A stretch of 38,172 bases of DNA from the NCBI GenBank assembly GCA_007132465.1, contig SLOP01000044.1, positions 1-38,172 of the forward strand, written 5' to 3'. Source of the DNA: Candidatus Izemoplasma sp. GTDB lineage: Bacteria; Bacillota_I; Bacilli_A; Izemoplasmatales; Izemoplasmataceae. Below are positions 21,011 to 28,146 of the stretch, one piece after another. Numbering within the stretch: position 1 is the first letter of the stretch; every line of letters starts with the position of its first letter. The position numbers and the translations under genes are program-made. Below the pieces are notes generated by a model that saw only the letters and a list, made by a program, of their open reading frames with translations, had not been told where the DNA came from and did no database searches.

Positions 21011-21559
21011 GTGAACATTGAGACGGTGCTACGAACCGACAGAAAAACCATTAAACAGATTGCCACATTGATGAACGCAGCGTTTGAGCATAGCTACCCG
21101 AGTGTCAAAGTGGCCATTGAGGATTTGGACGAGCTCATGCGAGATGACCACGTGGTGTTGGTGGCGAAGGAAAAGGAACGGATCATCGGTGCCGTGGGCG
21201 CGGTGGCACGTTACGGACACACAGGGTGGGAGTTGCATCCCCTTATGGTGGATGCGCAGCACCGGAAAAAAGGCGTTGGTACAGCGCTTGTTCAGGCGTT
21301 GGAAGGGCGCATGAGAGCCAAAGGGTGCGTGACCCTTTATTTAGGCACCGACGATGAGTTTTCACAGACCTCATTGGCGGAACGCGATTTGTATCCTGAC
21401 GTGTGTGAACACCTCGCGAAGTTGACAAACCTTAAAAACCATCCTTATGGGTTTTACCTGAAGTGCGGTTTTGTGGTGGTTGGCGTCATCCCTGATGCCA
21501 ATGGGCTTGGTAAACCAGACATCATGATGGCAAAACGCATGCCGATGCAATCGCGATAA
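21011..21559 (+). CDS. GNAT family N-acetyltransferase
   Basis: A 182-residue acetyltransferase. LHPLMVDAQHRKKGVGTALVQALEGRM contains the acetyl-CoA loop (RKKGVGTAL), preceded by the strand IIGAVGAVARYG and followed by YLGTDDE. NLKNHPYGFYLKCGFVVVGVIPDANGLGKPDIMMAKRM is similar in layout to aminoglycoside 6'-acetyltransferase-like GNATs of Bacillota, which also carry 'GTDDE' and 'NGxGKPDI' elements. Resistance is not established by this likeness. The GTG start has GGAGGTGGAG just upstream. It is transcribed after the GrpB-like gene and ends at a terminator. Confidence 0.83.
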   Translation: MNIETVLRTDRKTIKQIATLMNAAFEHSYPSVKVAIEDLDELMRDDHVVLVAKEKERIIGAVGAVARYGHTGWELHPLMVDAQHRKKGVGTALVQALEGRMRAKGCVTLYLGTDDEFSQTSLAERDLYPDVCEHLAKLTNLKNHPYGFYLKCGFVVVGVIPDANGLGKPDIMMAKRMPMQSR

Positions 21560-21561
21560 TT

Positions 21562-21590
21562 AAAGGCGGTCGAGGACCGCTTTTGTTTTT
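21562..21590 (+). terminator. Rho-independent terminator after the GNAT gene
   Basis: Stem GCGGTC (21566-21571)/GACCGC (21575-21580), extended by A-T pairs, followed by TTTTGTTTTT. Confidence 0.85.
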
Positions 21591-21599
21591 AGATGGTTA

Positions 21600-21627
21600 T
21601 TGACATATGCCATTAACCTGATACAAT
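21600..21627 (+). promoter_or_regulatory. Strong sigma-A promoter for the DUF134-NifX fusion
   Basis: Consensus TTGACA (21600-21605), 16-bp spacer ending in TGA, and TACAAT (21622-21627): one of the strongest promoters in the window by inspection. Confidence 0.8.
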
Positions 21628-21649
21628 TAAAGTGAAACGAGGTGATTTT

Positions 21650-22390
21650 GTGGCGAGGCCAATGAAACGAAAACGCATTGGGTGTTGCATGGAAAATCGG
21701 CGTTTTGGGCCAGCTGATTGTGTGCCCAGCATGATGCTTCCGATGCCTATTGAAGCCTTTGAAGTGTTTCGTTTAATTGACTACGTAGGCATGGATCAGA
21801 CGGGTGCGGCCGCCCAGATGGGCGTTTCGCGAAGCACCGTTCAAAAACTGTACAAAGAAGCCAGAACGATGTTGGCTAAAGCCTTTGTCGAAGACGCACA
21901 TATTATGATACAAGGAGGAGATTTAACCATGACAACGTGTAGAGAAAGACACCAAACACACCACGGTCAACCCACGGTGACACGGATTTTGATGCCGCTT
22001 GATGGCAAACGCGTTGCCAGTTCGGTGGTGGACGCCGAACAATTTTGGTTGGTGACGATGGAAGCGGGACGTGTGGTGCGCAAAGACACCCTCATCGCTG
22101 AAGGCGACGAGAAGAAGGGGTGTCGTCGTTTTGTGATGTCGCTTGGCGTGAGCACGGTGGTGGCTGCCGGAATGCAAGCGAACGTGCATCAACGCTATAA
22201 AGCATCGAGCATTACGGTTTTTTATGGAAGCGGAGAGAAAGAGGACGTACTCAAGCGATACATCGACAACAACCTTGAGCCGATGCACCGGCATGTGAGC
22301 GAAGGGGCGTGTTGTCACGAAGGCGCTCATGGCGAGTCTAAAGACGGCTGTTGTGAAGCGCACCATGATGAAGAGGCATGCTGTGAATAA
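21650..22390 (+). CDS. DUF134 HTH protein fused to a NifX/NifB-type cofactor-binding domain with Cys/His tail
   Basis: The 246-residue product starts at GTG 21650 after GAGGTGA. Residues 1-90 are DUF134: a cysteine-bearing N-terminus (RPMKRKRIGCC, FGPADCVP), then an HTH of sigma-70 region 4 type (DYVGMDQTGAAAQMGVSRSTVQKLYKEARTMLAKAF). Residues about 110-215 are a dinitrogenase iron-molybdenum cofactor-type domain (ILMPLDGKRVASSVVDAEQFWLV, then TVVAAGMQANVHQRY). The last 30 residues carry three CC pairs with many His, Glu and Asp (GACCHEG, DGCCEAHH, EACCE). The domains usually occur as adjacent genes; here they are one frame, with a strong SD inside the junction. A metal- or redox-responsive role is plausible but not shown. 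Confidence 0.82.
   Translation: MARPMKRKRIGCCMENRRFGPADCVPSMMLPMPIEAFEVFRLIDYVGMDQTGAAAQMGVSRSTVQKLYKEARTMLAKAFVEDAHIMIQGGDLTMTTCRERHQTHHGQPTVTRILMPLDGKRVASSVVDAEQFWLVTMEAGRVVRKDTLIAEGDEKKGCRRFVMSLGVSTVVAAGMQANVHQRYKASSITVFYGSGEKEDVLKRYIDNNLEPMHRHVSEGACCHEGAHGESKDGCCEAHHDEEACCE
21912..21931 (+). promoter_or_regulatory. Internal ribosome binding site at the DUF134/NifX junction
   Basis: AAGGAGGAG (21912-21920) precedes an in-frame ATG at 21929. Initiation here would give a 153-residue protein containing only the cofactor-type domain and the CC tail. The site encodes the linker residues QGGD of the fusion. Confidence 0.55.
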
Positions 22391-22395
22391 GAGGC

Positions 22396-22421
22396 AAAGG
22401 GCGCAAATGGTTGCGCTTTTT
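22396..22421 (+). terminator. Rho-independent terminator after the fusion gene
   Basis: Stem GCGCAA/TTGCGC with an ATGG loop, extended by G-T and A-T pairs, then TTTTTG. Confidence 0.85.
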
Positions 22422-22440
22422 GTTTGCCTTTTGATACAAT
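22411..22440 (+). promoter_or_regulatory. Promoter for the SDR-PAP2 pair, overlapping the terminator
   Basis: TTGCGC (22411-22416, the 3' arm of the terminator), 18 bp, TGA-TACAAT (22432-22440, extended -10). Confidence 0.55.
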
Positions 22441-22462
22441 AAAGGCATCACATGGAGGCGTT

Positions 22463-23227
22463 ATGATGACATTAAATAAACGTGTCGTGCTCGTGAGTGG
22501 CGCATCACGAGGCATCGGTTATGCGCTGGTTAAGCGACTGTTGGATGAAGGCGCGGTGGTGGTTGCGTGCGCCCGCACGATGTGTGAGACATCAATCGCA
22601 CACGAGCGGTTGACGAAAATCGATGCGGATGTTGCGGTGGATGGCGAACTCGATCGTGTGTTCAATGAAGCCATCATGCGTCACGGCACCGTTGATGCGT
22701 TCGTGGCGAATGCAGGGTTCGCGTATTATGAACGGTTGAATGAACCCACGACCTCTCACATCGATGATATTTTTCACGTGAACGTACACCATGTCATCCG
22801 CGGCGCGGCGCGGATGAAACAGGTGAAAGGTGAGGAGCCGTTTAACGTGATGGTCACATCCTCAGGGGTGGCATTTGTCCAGACGCCTGGGTATGCGTTA
22901 TACAGCGCGACCAAGGCTGCGCTGGAGGGGTTCATTGGGAGCTATCGCCATGAGCTTGCACGCGGACAGGTGATACAAGCGGTTTATCCGATTGCCACCG
23001 AGACGGCGTTTTTTGACCGTGCCAATCAGCCGCATCGGCCATGGCCAGTGCAGTCAGCTGATAGGGTCGCTAAGGCGATGGTGCGTGGGTTGAAGAAAAA
23101 CAAGAAGCGCATCTATCCGCTGCCATTGTTTCCTATCGGGCGTGTGCTAACTCCATGGTTCTTTACGTGGTACGTTCGGCGTGAGAAAAAGCGGTTCGAT
23201 ACGCATCACAGCATAAAGAGGAGGTAA
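22463..23227 (+). CDS. Short-chain dehydrogenase/reductase (SDR)
   Basis: About 254 residues with a classical SDR layout. VVLVSGASRGIGYALVKRLL is the nucleotide-binding TGxxxGIG region, NAGFAYYERLN the NAG strand, VTSSGVAFV carries the catalytic serine and YALYSATKAAL the Y-x3-K pair. ARTM after strand 2 favours NADP(H). The C-terminus FFTWYVRREKKRF is basic and may lie at the membrane. GGAGG precedes two ATGs (22463 and 22466); either may be used. A PAP2 phosphatase gene follows after 3 bp, suggesting a shared lipid-related role. Substrate unknown. Confidence 0.85.
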   Translation: MMTLNKRVVLVSGASRGIGYALVKRLLDEGAVVVACARTMCETSIAHERLTKIDADVAVDGELDRVFNEAIMRHGTVDAFVANAGFAYYERLNEPTTSHIDDIFHVNVHHVIRGAARMKQVKGEEPFNVMVTSSGVAFVQTPGYALYSATKAALEGFIGSYRHELARGQVIQAVYPIATETAFFDRANQPHRPWPVQSADRVAKAMVRGLKKNKKRIYPLPLFPIGRVLTPWFFTWYVRREKKRFDTHHSIKRR

Positions 23228-23230
23228 CGT

Positions 23231-24109
23231 ATGTTTCAACGTGTGGAGATTATTCAGTGGGTGCAAGGGTTTGAGAACGCGTTTTTTGATTGGTTTTTTG
23301 ATGCGGTGAGCTGGTTTGGTGAAGAGTATTTCTACATTGTCGTGTTGGGCCTCATCTATTGGGCAATCAATAAGCGTTTTGGTGCCTTTGTGGCGATGGC
23401 GTTGGCGACGGGCATCGCCTTCAATAATGTGTTAAAAGACATCATTGCGGCCGACCGCCCTTTTGTCACACATGGCGAAGATGTTATCACGAACAAGCGT
23501 CCCGGCACGGCGACGGGCATGAGCTTTCCAAGCGGTCACGTGCAAAACAGCGGAACGTTCTTTTTTGCAATTGCGCTGTATTTGAAGCAACGGGTGTGGC
23601 TGGTGGTGGCGATTGTGATGACCGTGTTGATGATGATTAGTCGAATGTATCTGGGCGTGCACTACTTTGAAGATGTGCTTGTCGGTGCGATTTTGGCGAT
23701 TATCACGGCGGTGGTATTGCATGCGCTTTATGCGCGGTTCGCGCAAGATGAGAAGACGTTGATGCGCTTTTACGTTGTCCTAGCGCTTATCTTTTTACCG
23801 TTTTTCTTCATATTGCAAGGCAACGATTTCTTTCGTGGGTATGGCATCTTGGTTGGTTTGGTCGTGTCGCTTGCGTTTGAACGTCGTTACGTTGGATTCA
23901 CCCACGATGTGGCGCTTTGGCAAAAAGCCTTGCGCGTGGTGGTGGGGCTTCTTTTGATGGTGATTGTGTTAACCGGCGTGGGCGCCGCCTTCCGCCCGAT
24001 TGACAACCCGGTGTTTGTGGTTAACGTGCTCGGATTTATCCGGTATTTTCTGGTGGCTTTTATCGGTTTTGGCATCTATCCGATGGCGTTTAATCGGTTT
24101 AAGTTCTGA
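23231..24109 (+). CDS. PAP2 superfamily membrane phosphatase
   Basis: A 292-residue membrane protein with the full three-part PAP2 active site: K-x6-RP in KDIIAADRPF, PSGH in SFPSGHVQNSGTFF, and SR-x5-H-x3-D in SRMYLGVHYFEDVLVG. Four to five helices surround it. A C-terminal extension of about 100 residues adds three more helices (FLPFFFILQG, VVVGLLLMVIVLTGVG, FLVAFIGFGIYPM). Members remove phosphate from lipid phosphates such as undecaprenyl diphosphate or phosphatidic acid, on the outer membrane face. The ATG follows GAGGAGG; the SDR gene ends 3 bp upstream. The exact lipid is unknown. Confidence 0.9.
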   Translation: MFQRVEIIQWVQGFENAFFDWFFDAVSWFGEEYFYIVVLGLIYWAINKRFGAFVAMALATGIAFNNVLKDIIAADRPFVTHGEDVITNKRPGTATGMSFPSGHVQNSGTFFFAIALYLKQRVWLVVAIVMTVLMMISRMYLGVHYFEDVLVGAILAIITAVVLHALYARFAQDEKTLMRFYVVLALIFLPFFFILQGNDFFRGYGILVGLVVSLAFERRYVGFTHDVALWQKALRVVVGLLLMVIVLTGVGAAFRPIDNPVFVVNVLGFIRYFLVAFIGFGIYPMAFNRFKF

Positions 24110-24152
24110 TCAGTACACAACGCATACAAACGTTTCTCAGTTGGTGAATACA

Positions 24153-24161
24153 TGGTATAAT
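24153..24161 (+). promoter_or_regulatory. Extended -10 promoter of the PII-like/FetAB operon
   Basis: TGG-TATAAT at 24153-24161, about 30 bp before the GTG start at 24191; the -35 region is poor. Confidence 0.5.
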
Positions 24162-24190
24162 GAACTATCCGATCAAGGCGGTGAGACGAC

Positions 24191-24520
24191 GTGGCGACGA
24201 CGAAAAAACTGTTGGTGACCATCATCCAACGCGGGCATGTGAAAGCGATGCTTCGAGCACTACCGGAGGCGCTAGAACACGGGACTATCGTGCTTAAAGG
24301 GCGGGGAACCATCAACCCCGATTTGTTTGAGTCGCTTGTCGGTTTGACGTACGACGATGCCAGAGATGTCGTGTTGACGTTGCTCGATGCGGGCGACGTG
24401 AAAGCCGTGCAGGATGTGTTCATGCGTGTGGGACGAATGGATGACAAGAACACGGGAATCATGTTTGTGATCGATGGCGATCGAGCGCTGGGCATTGTCA
24501 GTCGATTCGATTATTTGTAG
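24191..24520 (+). CDS. PII-like nitrogen-regulatory-fold protein, copy 1
   Basis: A 109-residue protein with a ferredoxin-like PII fold. Strand 1 is KKLLVTIIQRGHVKAMLRAL, then TIVLKGRGTINPDLFESLVGL in the T-loop position, then the second strand RDVVLTLLDAGDVKAVQDVF, and NTGIMFVIDGDRALGI, equivalent to the PGKG-x-x-F strand. The T-loop is short and has no uridylylation tyrosine, so classical GlnB function is unlikely. The GTG start is preceded by GGCGGTGAG. It is first in an operon with a second PII-like protein and a FetA/FetB-type exporter. Confidence 0.7.
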   Translation: MATTKKLLVTIIQRGHVKAMLRALPEALEHGTIVLKGRGTINPDLFESLVGLTYDDARDVVLTLLDAGDVKAVQDVFMRVGRMDDKNTGIMFVIDGDRALGIVSRFDYL

Positions 24521-24530
24521 GAGGGATAAC

Positions 24531-24875
24531 ATGGCGACACATCAATGCGTCATCGCGGTTGCTAAACGTGGGACGGCGCAACATGCCGTTCAGGCTGCGC
24601 GGCGTCAAGGCGCACGTGGCGCAACGGTGCTTGGCGGGAAAGGTTCCTCGGTGTTCGAAAGCCGCGCTAAGAAACTGTTTGGAGCCCTATTGGAACCGGA
24701 GAAGGAAATCGTGCTTGTCGTCGTGGAACGCGAGAAAGCTGAGGCTGTTGCTGAGGAAATACGAAGAGAACTTGACCTCGACACGCCTGGCAAAGGCATT
24801 GTCTTCGTCTTTGACATTTCATCGGTTCGGGGGTTGACGCCACTCGATGCCTTGGCAGAAGACGATGACAGCTGA
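24531..24875 (+). CDS. PII-like nitrogen-regulatory-fold protein, copy 2
   Basis: A 114-residue protein more typical of PII-like sensors than its neighbour. It has HQCVIAVAKRGTAQHAVQAARRQGARGATVLGGKGSS, EKEIVLVVVEREKAEAVAEEIRREL and the TPGKGIVFVFDISSVRGL strand. GGKGSS matches the T-loop base and PGKGIVF the C-loop of the fold. The ATG has GGAGGG upstream, 10 bp after the stop of copy 1. Its own stop overlaps the ABC ATPase start. Such proteins bind nucleotides or other small ligands and control membrane partners. Here the linked transporter is the obvious candidate, by inference. Confidence 0.75.
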   Translation: MATHQCVIAVAKRGTAQHAVQAARRQGARGATVLGGKGSSVFESRAKKLFGALLEPEKEIVLVVVEREKAEAVAEEIRRELDLDTPGKGIVFVFDISSVRGLTPLDALAEDDDS

Positions 24876-25509
24876 GCCGTTGTTTCATGTGAAAAACGTT
24901 CGGTATAAAAAGGCGCTGAGCGTCGATAATCTCACCATTACCGCAGGCAACATTACCTGCTTGGTTGGGAAAAGTGGCGGGGGGAAGACGACGCTGTTAA
25001 GGTTGTTGAATAAAATGATTTCGCCGGACACCGGTGAGGTGTTTTATCGCGGAACGCCTTTGTCGACACTGGATTCGGTGGCGCATCGTCGCCGTGTGGT
25101 GATGTTGCATCAAAAACCATACGTGTTTCCTGGCACGATTCGTGATAATTTGCTGAGGCCGCTTACATTCCGCAGTGAGCACGCCGAGGATGCGACGCTG
25201 TTGGCTGCGCTCAAACGGGTTTCACTCGATAAAGCGCTTGACACGGACGCCGAGACCTTATCGGGTGGGGAGGCCCAGCGGCTTGCGTTGGCGCGTTTAA
25301 TGGTGCTTGATGTGGAGTGCGTGTTGCTCGATGAGCCGTCGAGTGCGCTTGATGAAGCGACCGAATCGGATGTGATCAACGCCGTGGTGTCGTACGTTAA
25401 AACGCATGCGTTGACGTTGGTGATGATCACCCACAGCAAAACGATTGCACAACAACATGGTGATGCGGTCTACACGATAAACAACGGCCACATCAAGGAG
25501 GGAACGTAA
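24865..25509 (+). CDS. ABC transporter ATP-binding protein, FetA/YbbL-like
   Basis: A 214-residue ABC ATPase. Walker A is GKSGGGKTT, the Q-loop is in MLHQKPYVFPGTIRDNLL, the signature is LSGGEAQRLALARLM, Walker B is CVLLDEPSSALD and the switch histidine is in ITHSK. The small size and the pairing with a UPF0014 permease match FetA (YbbL), the ATPase of an iron-export system described in E. coli. The ATG overlaps the PII-like stop by 11 bp and has no strong SD, so it is coupled. The metal is inferred from the family. Confidence 0.85.
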   Translation: MTAEPLFHVKNVRYKKALSVDNLTITAGNITCLVGKSGGGKTTLLRLLNKMISPDTGEVFYRGTPLSTLDSVAHRRRVVMLHQKPYVFPGTIRDNLLRPLTFRSEHAEDATLLAALKRVSLDKALDTDAETLSGGEAQRLALARLMVLDVECVLLDEPSSALDEATESDVINAVVSYVKTHALTLVMITHSKTIAQQHGDAVYTINNGHIKEGT

Positions 25510-25510
25510 C

Positions 25511-26290
25511 GTGAATGGCGATGTGATTCAACTGGCGTATTGGCAAGTAGGCATGGCGTATGTTTTTGTCATTGTGGTGTTGATTATGTTGCGACGTCGA
25601 GGCATCCGCCGTGAGACGACGTTGTTGTTGGCGTCGATTCGGATGACGCTTCAACTTGTGGCTGTCGGGTTTGTGTTGATGGCCGTGTTTGGCAACCCGC
25701 ATCCACTGATCACGACAGGCATCGTGCTTTTGATGATTGGGTTTGCCGTATACACGTTGTTTCGCAAGTTTAAACGAGACCTTTCGCCTGCACTACGGCG
25801 TGTGATTGCTATCTCTGTGCCGCTTGGCACCGTGCCTGTATTGGCGTTTTTCTTATGGCTTGTCATCGGCATTACCCCCTTATACGATCCTCAGTATGTC
25901 ATTCCGATTACGGGGATGATTGTCGGCAACAGCATGACCGGCATTTCGCTTGGCATTCATACGTTGGTGACCCGGTTCAAAAACAACCGCATGGAGATTG
26001 AGGAGGCGCTGGCGCTTGGGGCAACGCCTAAACAGGCATCCGATGGCATTGTCAATGACGCGTTTGACGCCGCCATCATGCCAACCTTGAACAGCATGCT
26101 GGGGATGGGCATCATCTTTCTTCCGGGCATGATGACGGGCCAGATACTATCGGGTGTCGATCCAACCTTGGCGATTCTTTATCAGATCGCCATCATGCTC
26201 GGCATTCTCGGTGGCGTCAGTGTGACAACCTATGTGTTTTTAGCGCTTGGGGTGACGACGTTTTTCACCGATCAACAACAGCTTGCGTGA
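25511..26290 (+). CDS. UPF0014 family permease, FetB/YbbM-like
   Basis: A 259-residue membrane protein with seven hydrophobic helices. The conserved block GMIVGNSMTGISLGIHTLVTRFKNNRMEIEEALALGATPKQAS carries the coupling helix that contacts the ATPase. FLPGMMTGQILSGVDPTLAILYQIAIMLGILGGVS is the other family hallmark. Together with the ATPase it should export iron or another metal. GTG 25511 is preceded by AAGGAGG 8 nt upstream, just inside the ATPase gene end. It is last in the four-gene operon; no clear terminator follows before 26300. Confidence 0.9.
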   Translation: MNGDVIQLAYWQVGMAYVFVIVVLIMLRRRGIRRETTLLLASIRMTLQLVAVGFVLMAVFGNPHPLITTGIVLLMIGFAVYTLFRKFKRDLSPALRRVIAISVPLGTVPVLAFFLWLVIGITPLYDPQYVIPITGMIVGNSMTGISLGIHTLVTRFKNNRMEIEEALALGATPKQASDGIVNDAFDAAIMPTLNSMLGMGIIFLPGMMTGQILSGVDPTLAILYQIAIMLGILGGVSVTTYVFLALGVTTFFTDQQQLA

Positions 26291-26313
26291 AACGCGCGAA
26301 CGTATGCTAAAAT
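26283..26313 (+). promoter_or_regulatory. Candidate promoter for the EAL gene
   Basis: TTGCGT (26283-26288) and extended -10 TGC-TAAAAT (26305-26313), a 19-bp spacer; about 100 nt of leader follows, in which I see no riboswitch. Confidence 0.35.
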
Positions 26314-26414
26314 GAACGTGTGCCATCACAACGAACTGATGTGTTCCCCGTACCCTTTCTTTACTATTCCCTTATGTACAAAGCAATCTGTAGCGTGAGA
26401 GGTGTGTGCGATTC

Positions 26415-28052
26415 ATGGATGAAAACAAACGGCTTGGCATCATGCGCTTTGTGTTGAAACAAACGCGAACCCAACGGTATTGGGCATTAGTGCTTTCGGC
26501 GTTGATGTTGGCGCTGGTGTATCTGTTGGTGTATGCCACCGGGGGCACGCATCAAGCCTACTTGCATGCGATGTACATCCCCGTGGTGCTTATCGCTGTG
26601 ATTTTCGGATTGCCGGGCGGTGTGCTTGTGGGTGTGGTGGCCGGGGTGGTGTTGGGACCGTTTATGCCGCTTAACGTGGCTGAAGGCGTTCCGCAAGAAA
26701 CGGTTAACTGGCTTTTCAGAAGCGTTTACTTTATTGGCGTGGGTGCGTTGGTAGGTTCAATCATGGACCAGGCACGCCGGCAGTACCGTAGAATTGATGA
26801 GCTTCATACAACGAACTCGGAAACCGGGTTGCCGAACTACCAAAAGTATCTGACGCGCTTTAATGAAAACGAGATAGACGAGGCCGACGTATCAATCAGC
26901 ATCATTGTCAACAATTACGAAGACATTGTCGTTTTGGTTGGACGCGCGATGTATGCCACTTTGATGCAAGACATTCACCGTCGAGTCAACAACGTGATTG
27001 AGAACTATGATGTGTATCAAGTGGATGCGCGAAAACTGTGGTTAGAAACCGACAACGACACGTTTAAAAACCGATTCAACACCTTGATAGAATTGTTTGC
27101 TCAGGCGGTGTTCACCATCAACAGCGTCCCGATGTATGTGGATATCTCTTTTGGGGTTTACTTGAAGGACGATAACGATTTTACGCGGTTGGATGCGTTT
27201 CGCGCGAGCGAGATGGCAGCGCTCCATGCCAAGAAAAACCAATTAAAATACGCCATTTACCAAAGCGATTTCGCTTATCCTCAACACAATCTTGAACAAC
27301 TTGGCTCGCTCCCCTTGGCCATTGAAAACGGAGAACTCTTTTTGGAGTATCAACCGATCATCAACTTGAAAAACAACGATGTGGTTGGCCTCGAAGCGTT
27401 GGTGCGATGGAACAAAGACGGAGAGATTATCGCCCCGCTTGACTTCATCCCGCTTGCTGAGGAAACCAAAATCATCGATTCAATCACCGATTGGATCGTC
27501 ACTCAAGTAATCGAGGATTACCCGAACGTCACCCAAGGACGCGATTTGATTATTCACCTTAACGTGTCACAACGCAACCTTCACAACCCCGTGCTGATTG
27601 AGTCGATGCTTGATAAAATCAAGAAGGCCAACTATCACAGAAAAGCCATTGGCATTGAAATGACAGAATCAACCATCATGTTGAACTTAAATCTGTCTCG
27701 AGCGTTGCTTGAAACGTTGAGAAAAGAGGGCATTCCGATGTCCATCGATGATTTTGGTGTTGGGTATTCGACGTTTTCTTGCCTCTATGAACTGCCGGTT
27801 GAACGACTGAAAATCGACCGGCAATTCGTGATGGACATGTTTGACAATCAAGGGGCGAAGCACTTGATTACGGTCATCATCGATTTTGCGCATAAGTTGG
27901 GCATTCAGGTGATCGCTGAAGGCATTGAGACAGAGAAACAAGAACGCGCCCTGAAAGCGCGAGGCTGCGATTTCGGACAAGGGTTTTATTACGCTAAACC
28001 CATGTCCGCAAAACGGTTTACAGCATGGTTGGTAGCCCGGGAAACAGCATAA
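26415..28052 (+). CDS. Membrane EAL-domain c-di-GMP phosphodiesterase with degenerate GGDEF
   Basis: About 545 residues. Residues 15-110 form three to four membrane helices (LVLSALMLALVYLLVYAT, AMYIPVVLIAVIFGLPGGVL, YFIGVGALVGSIM). A GGDEF-like domain follows (about 125-275), but the signature is replaced by DARKLWLETDN, so no cyclase activity is expected. The EAL domain (about 290-545) keeps the catalytic set: EALVRW, LNVSQ, EMTES, DDFGVGYS, LKIDRQF, AEGIETE and GQGFYYAKP. It should hydrolyse c-di-GMP. ATG 26415 is about 11 nt after AGAGGTG; GTG 26406 is possible. It is the natural opponent of the cyclase at 33922-35448. Confidence 0.9.
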   Translation: MDENKRLGIMRFVLKQTRTQRYWALVLSALMLALVYLLVYATGGTHQAYLHAMYIPVVLIAVIFGLPGGVLVGVVAGVVLGPFMPLNVAEGVPQETVNWLFRSVYFIGVGALVGSIMDQARRQYRRIDELHTTNSETGLPNYQKYLTRFNENEIDEADVSISIIVNNYEDIVVLVGRAMYATLMQDIHRRVNNVIENYDVYQVDARKLWLETDNDTFKNRFNTLIELFAQAVFTINSVPMYVDISFGVYLKDDNDFTRLDAFRASEMAALHAKKNQLKYAIYQSDFAYPQHNLEQLGSLPLAIENGELFLEYQPIINLKNNDVVGLEALVRWNKDGEIIAPLDFIPLAEETKIIDSITDWIVTQVIEDYPNVTQGRDLIIHLNVSQRNLHNPVLIESMLDKIKKANYHRKAIGIEMTESTIMLNLNLSRALLETLRKEGIPMSIDDFGVGYSTFSCLYELPVERLKIDRQFVMDMFDNQGAKHLITVIIDFAHKLGIQVIAEGIETEKQERALKARGCDFGQGFYYAKPMSAKRFTAWLVARETA

Positions 28053-28078
28053 AAGCGGCTCACGAGCCGCTTTTTTTG
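28051..28078 (+). terminator. Rho-independent terminator after the EAL gene
   Basis: Stem AAAAGCGGCT/AGCCGCTTTT with a CACG loop, then TTTG. Confidence 0.9.
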
Positions 28079-28106
28079 TTGCTCACGTGCAAACGTCGGC
28101 TTGATG

Positions 28107-28115
28107 TGGCATAAT
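28107..28115 (+). promoter_or_regulatory. Extended -10 promoter candidate for the GltS-type gene
   Basis: TGG-CATAAT at 28107-28115, about 31 bp before the ATG. A nearby TTGACA (28120-28125) has no matching -10 before the gene. Confidence 0.4.
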
Positions 28116-28146
28116 ATGGTTGACAACGCATAGGAAGGTGGTTTTC

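Noticed and set aside
28120-28125. TTGACA as the -35 of the GltS-type gene
   Set aside because: No -10 fits before the ATG at 28147; the TGG-CATAAT upstream is more likely.
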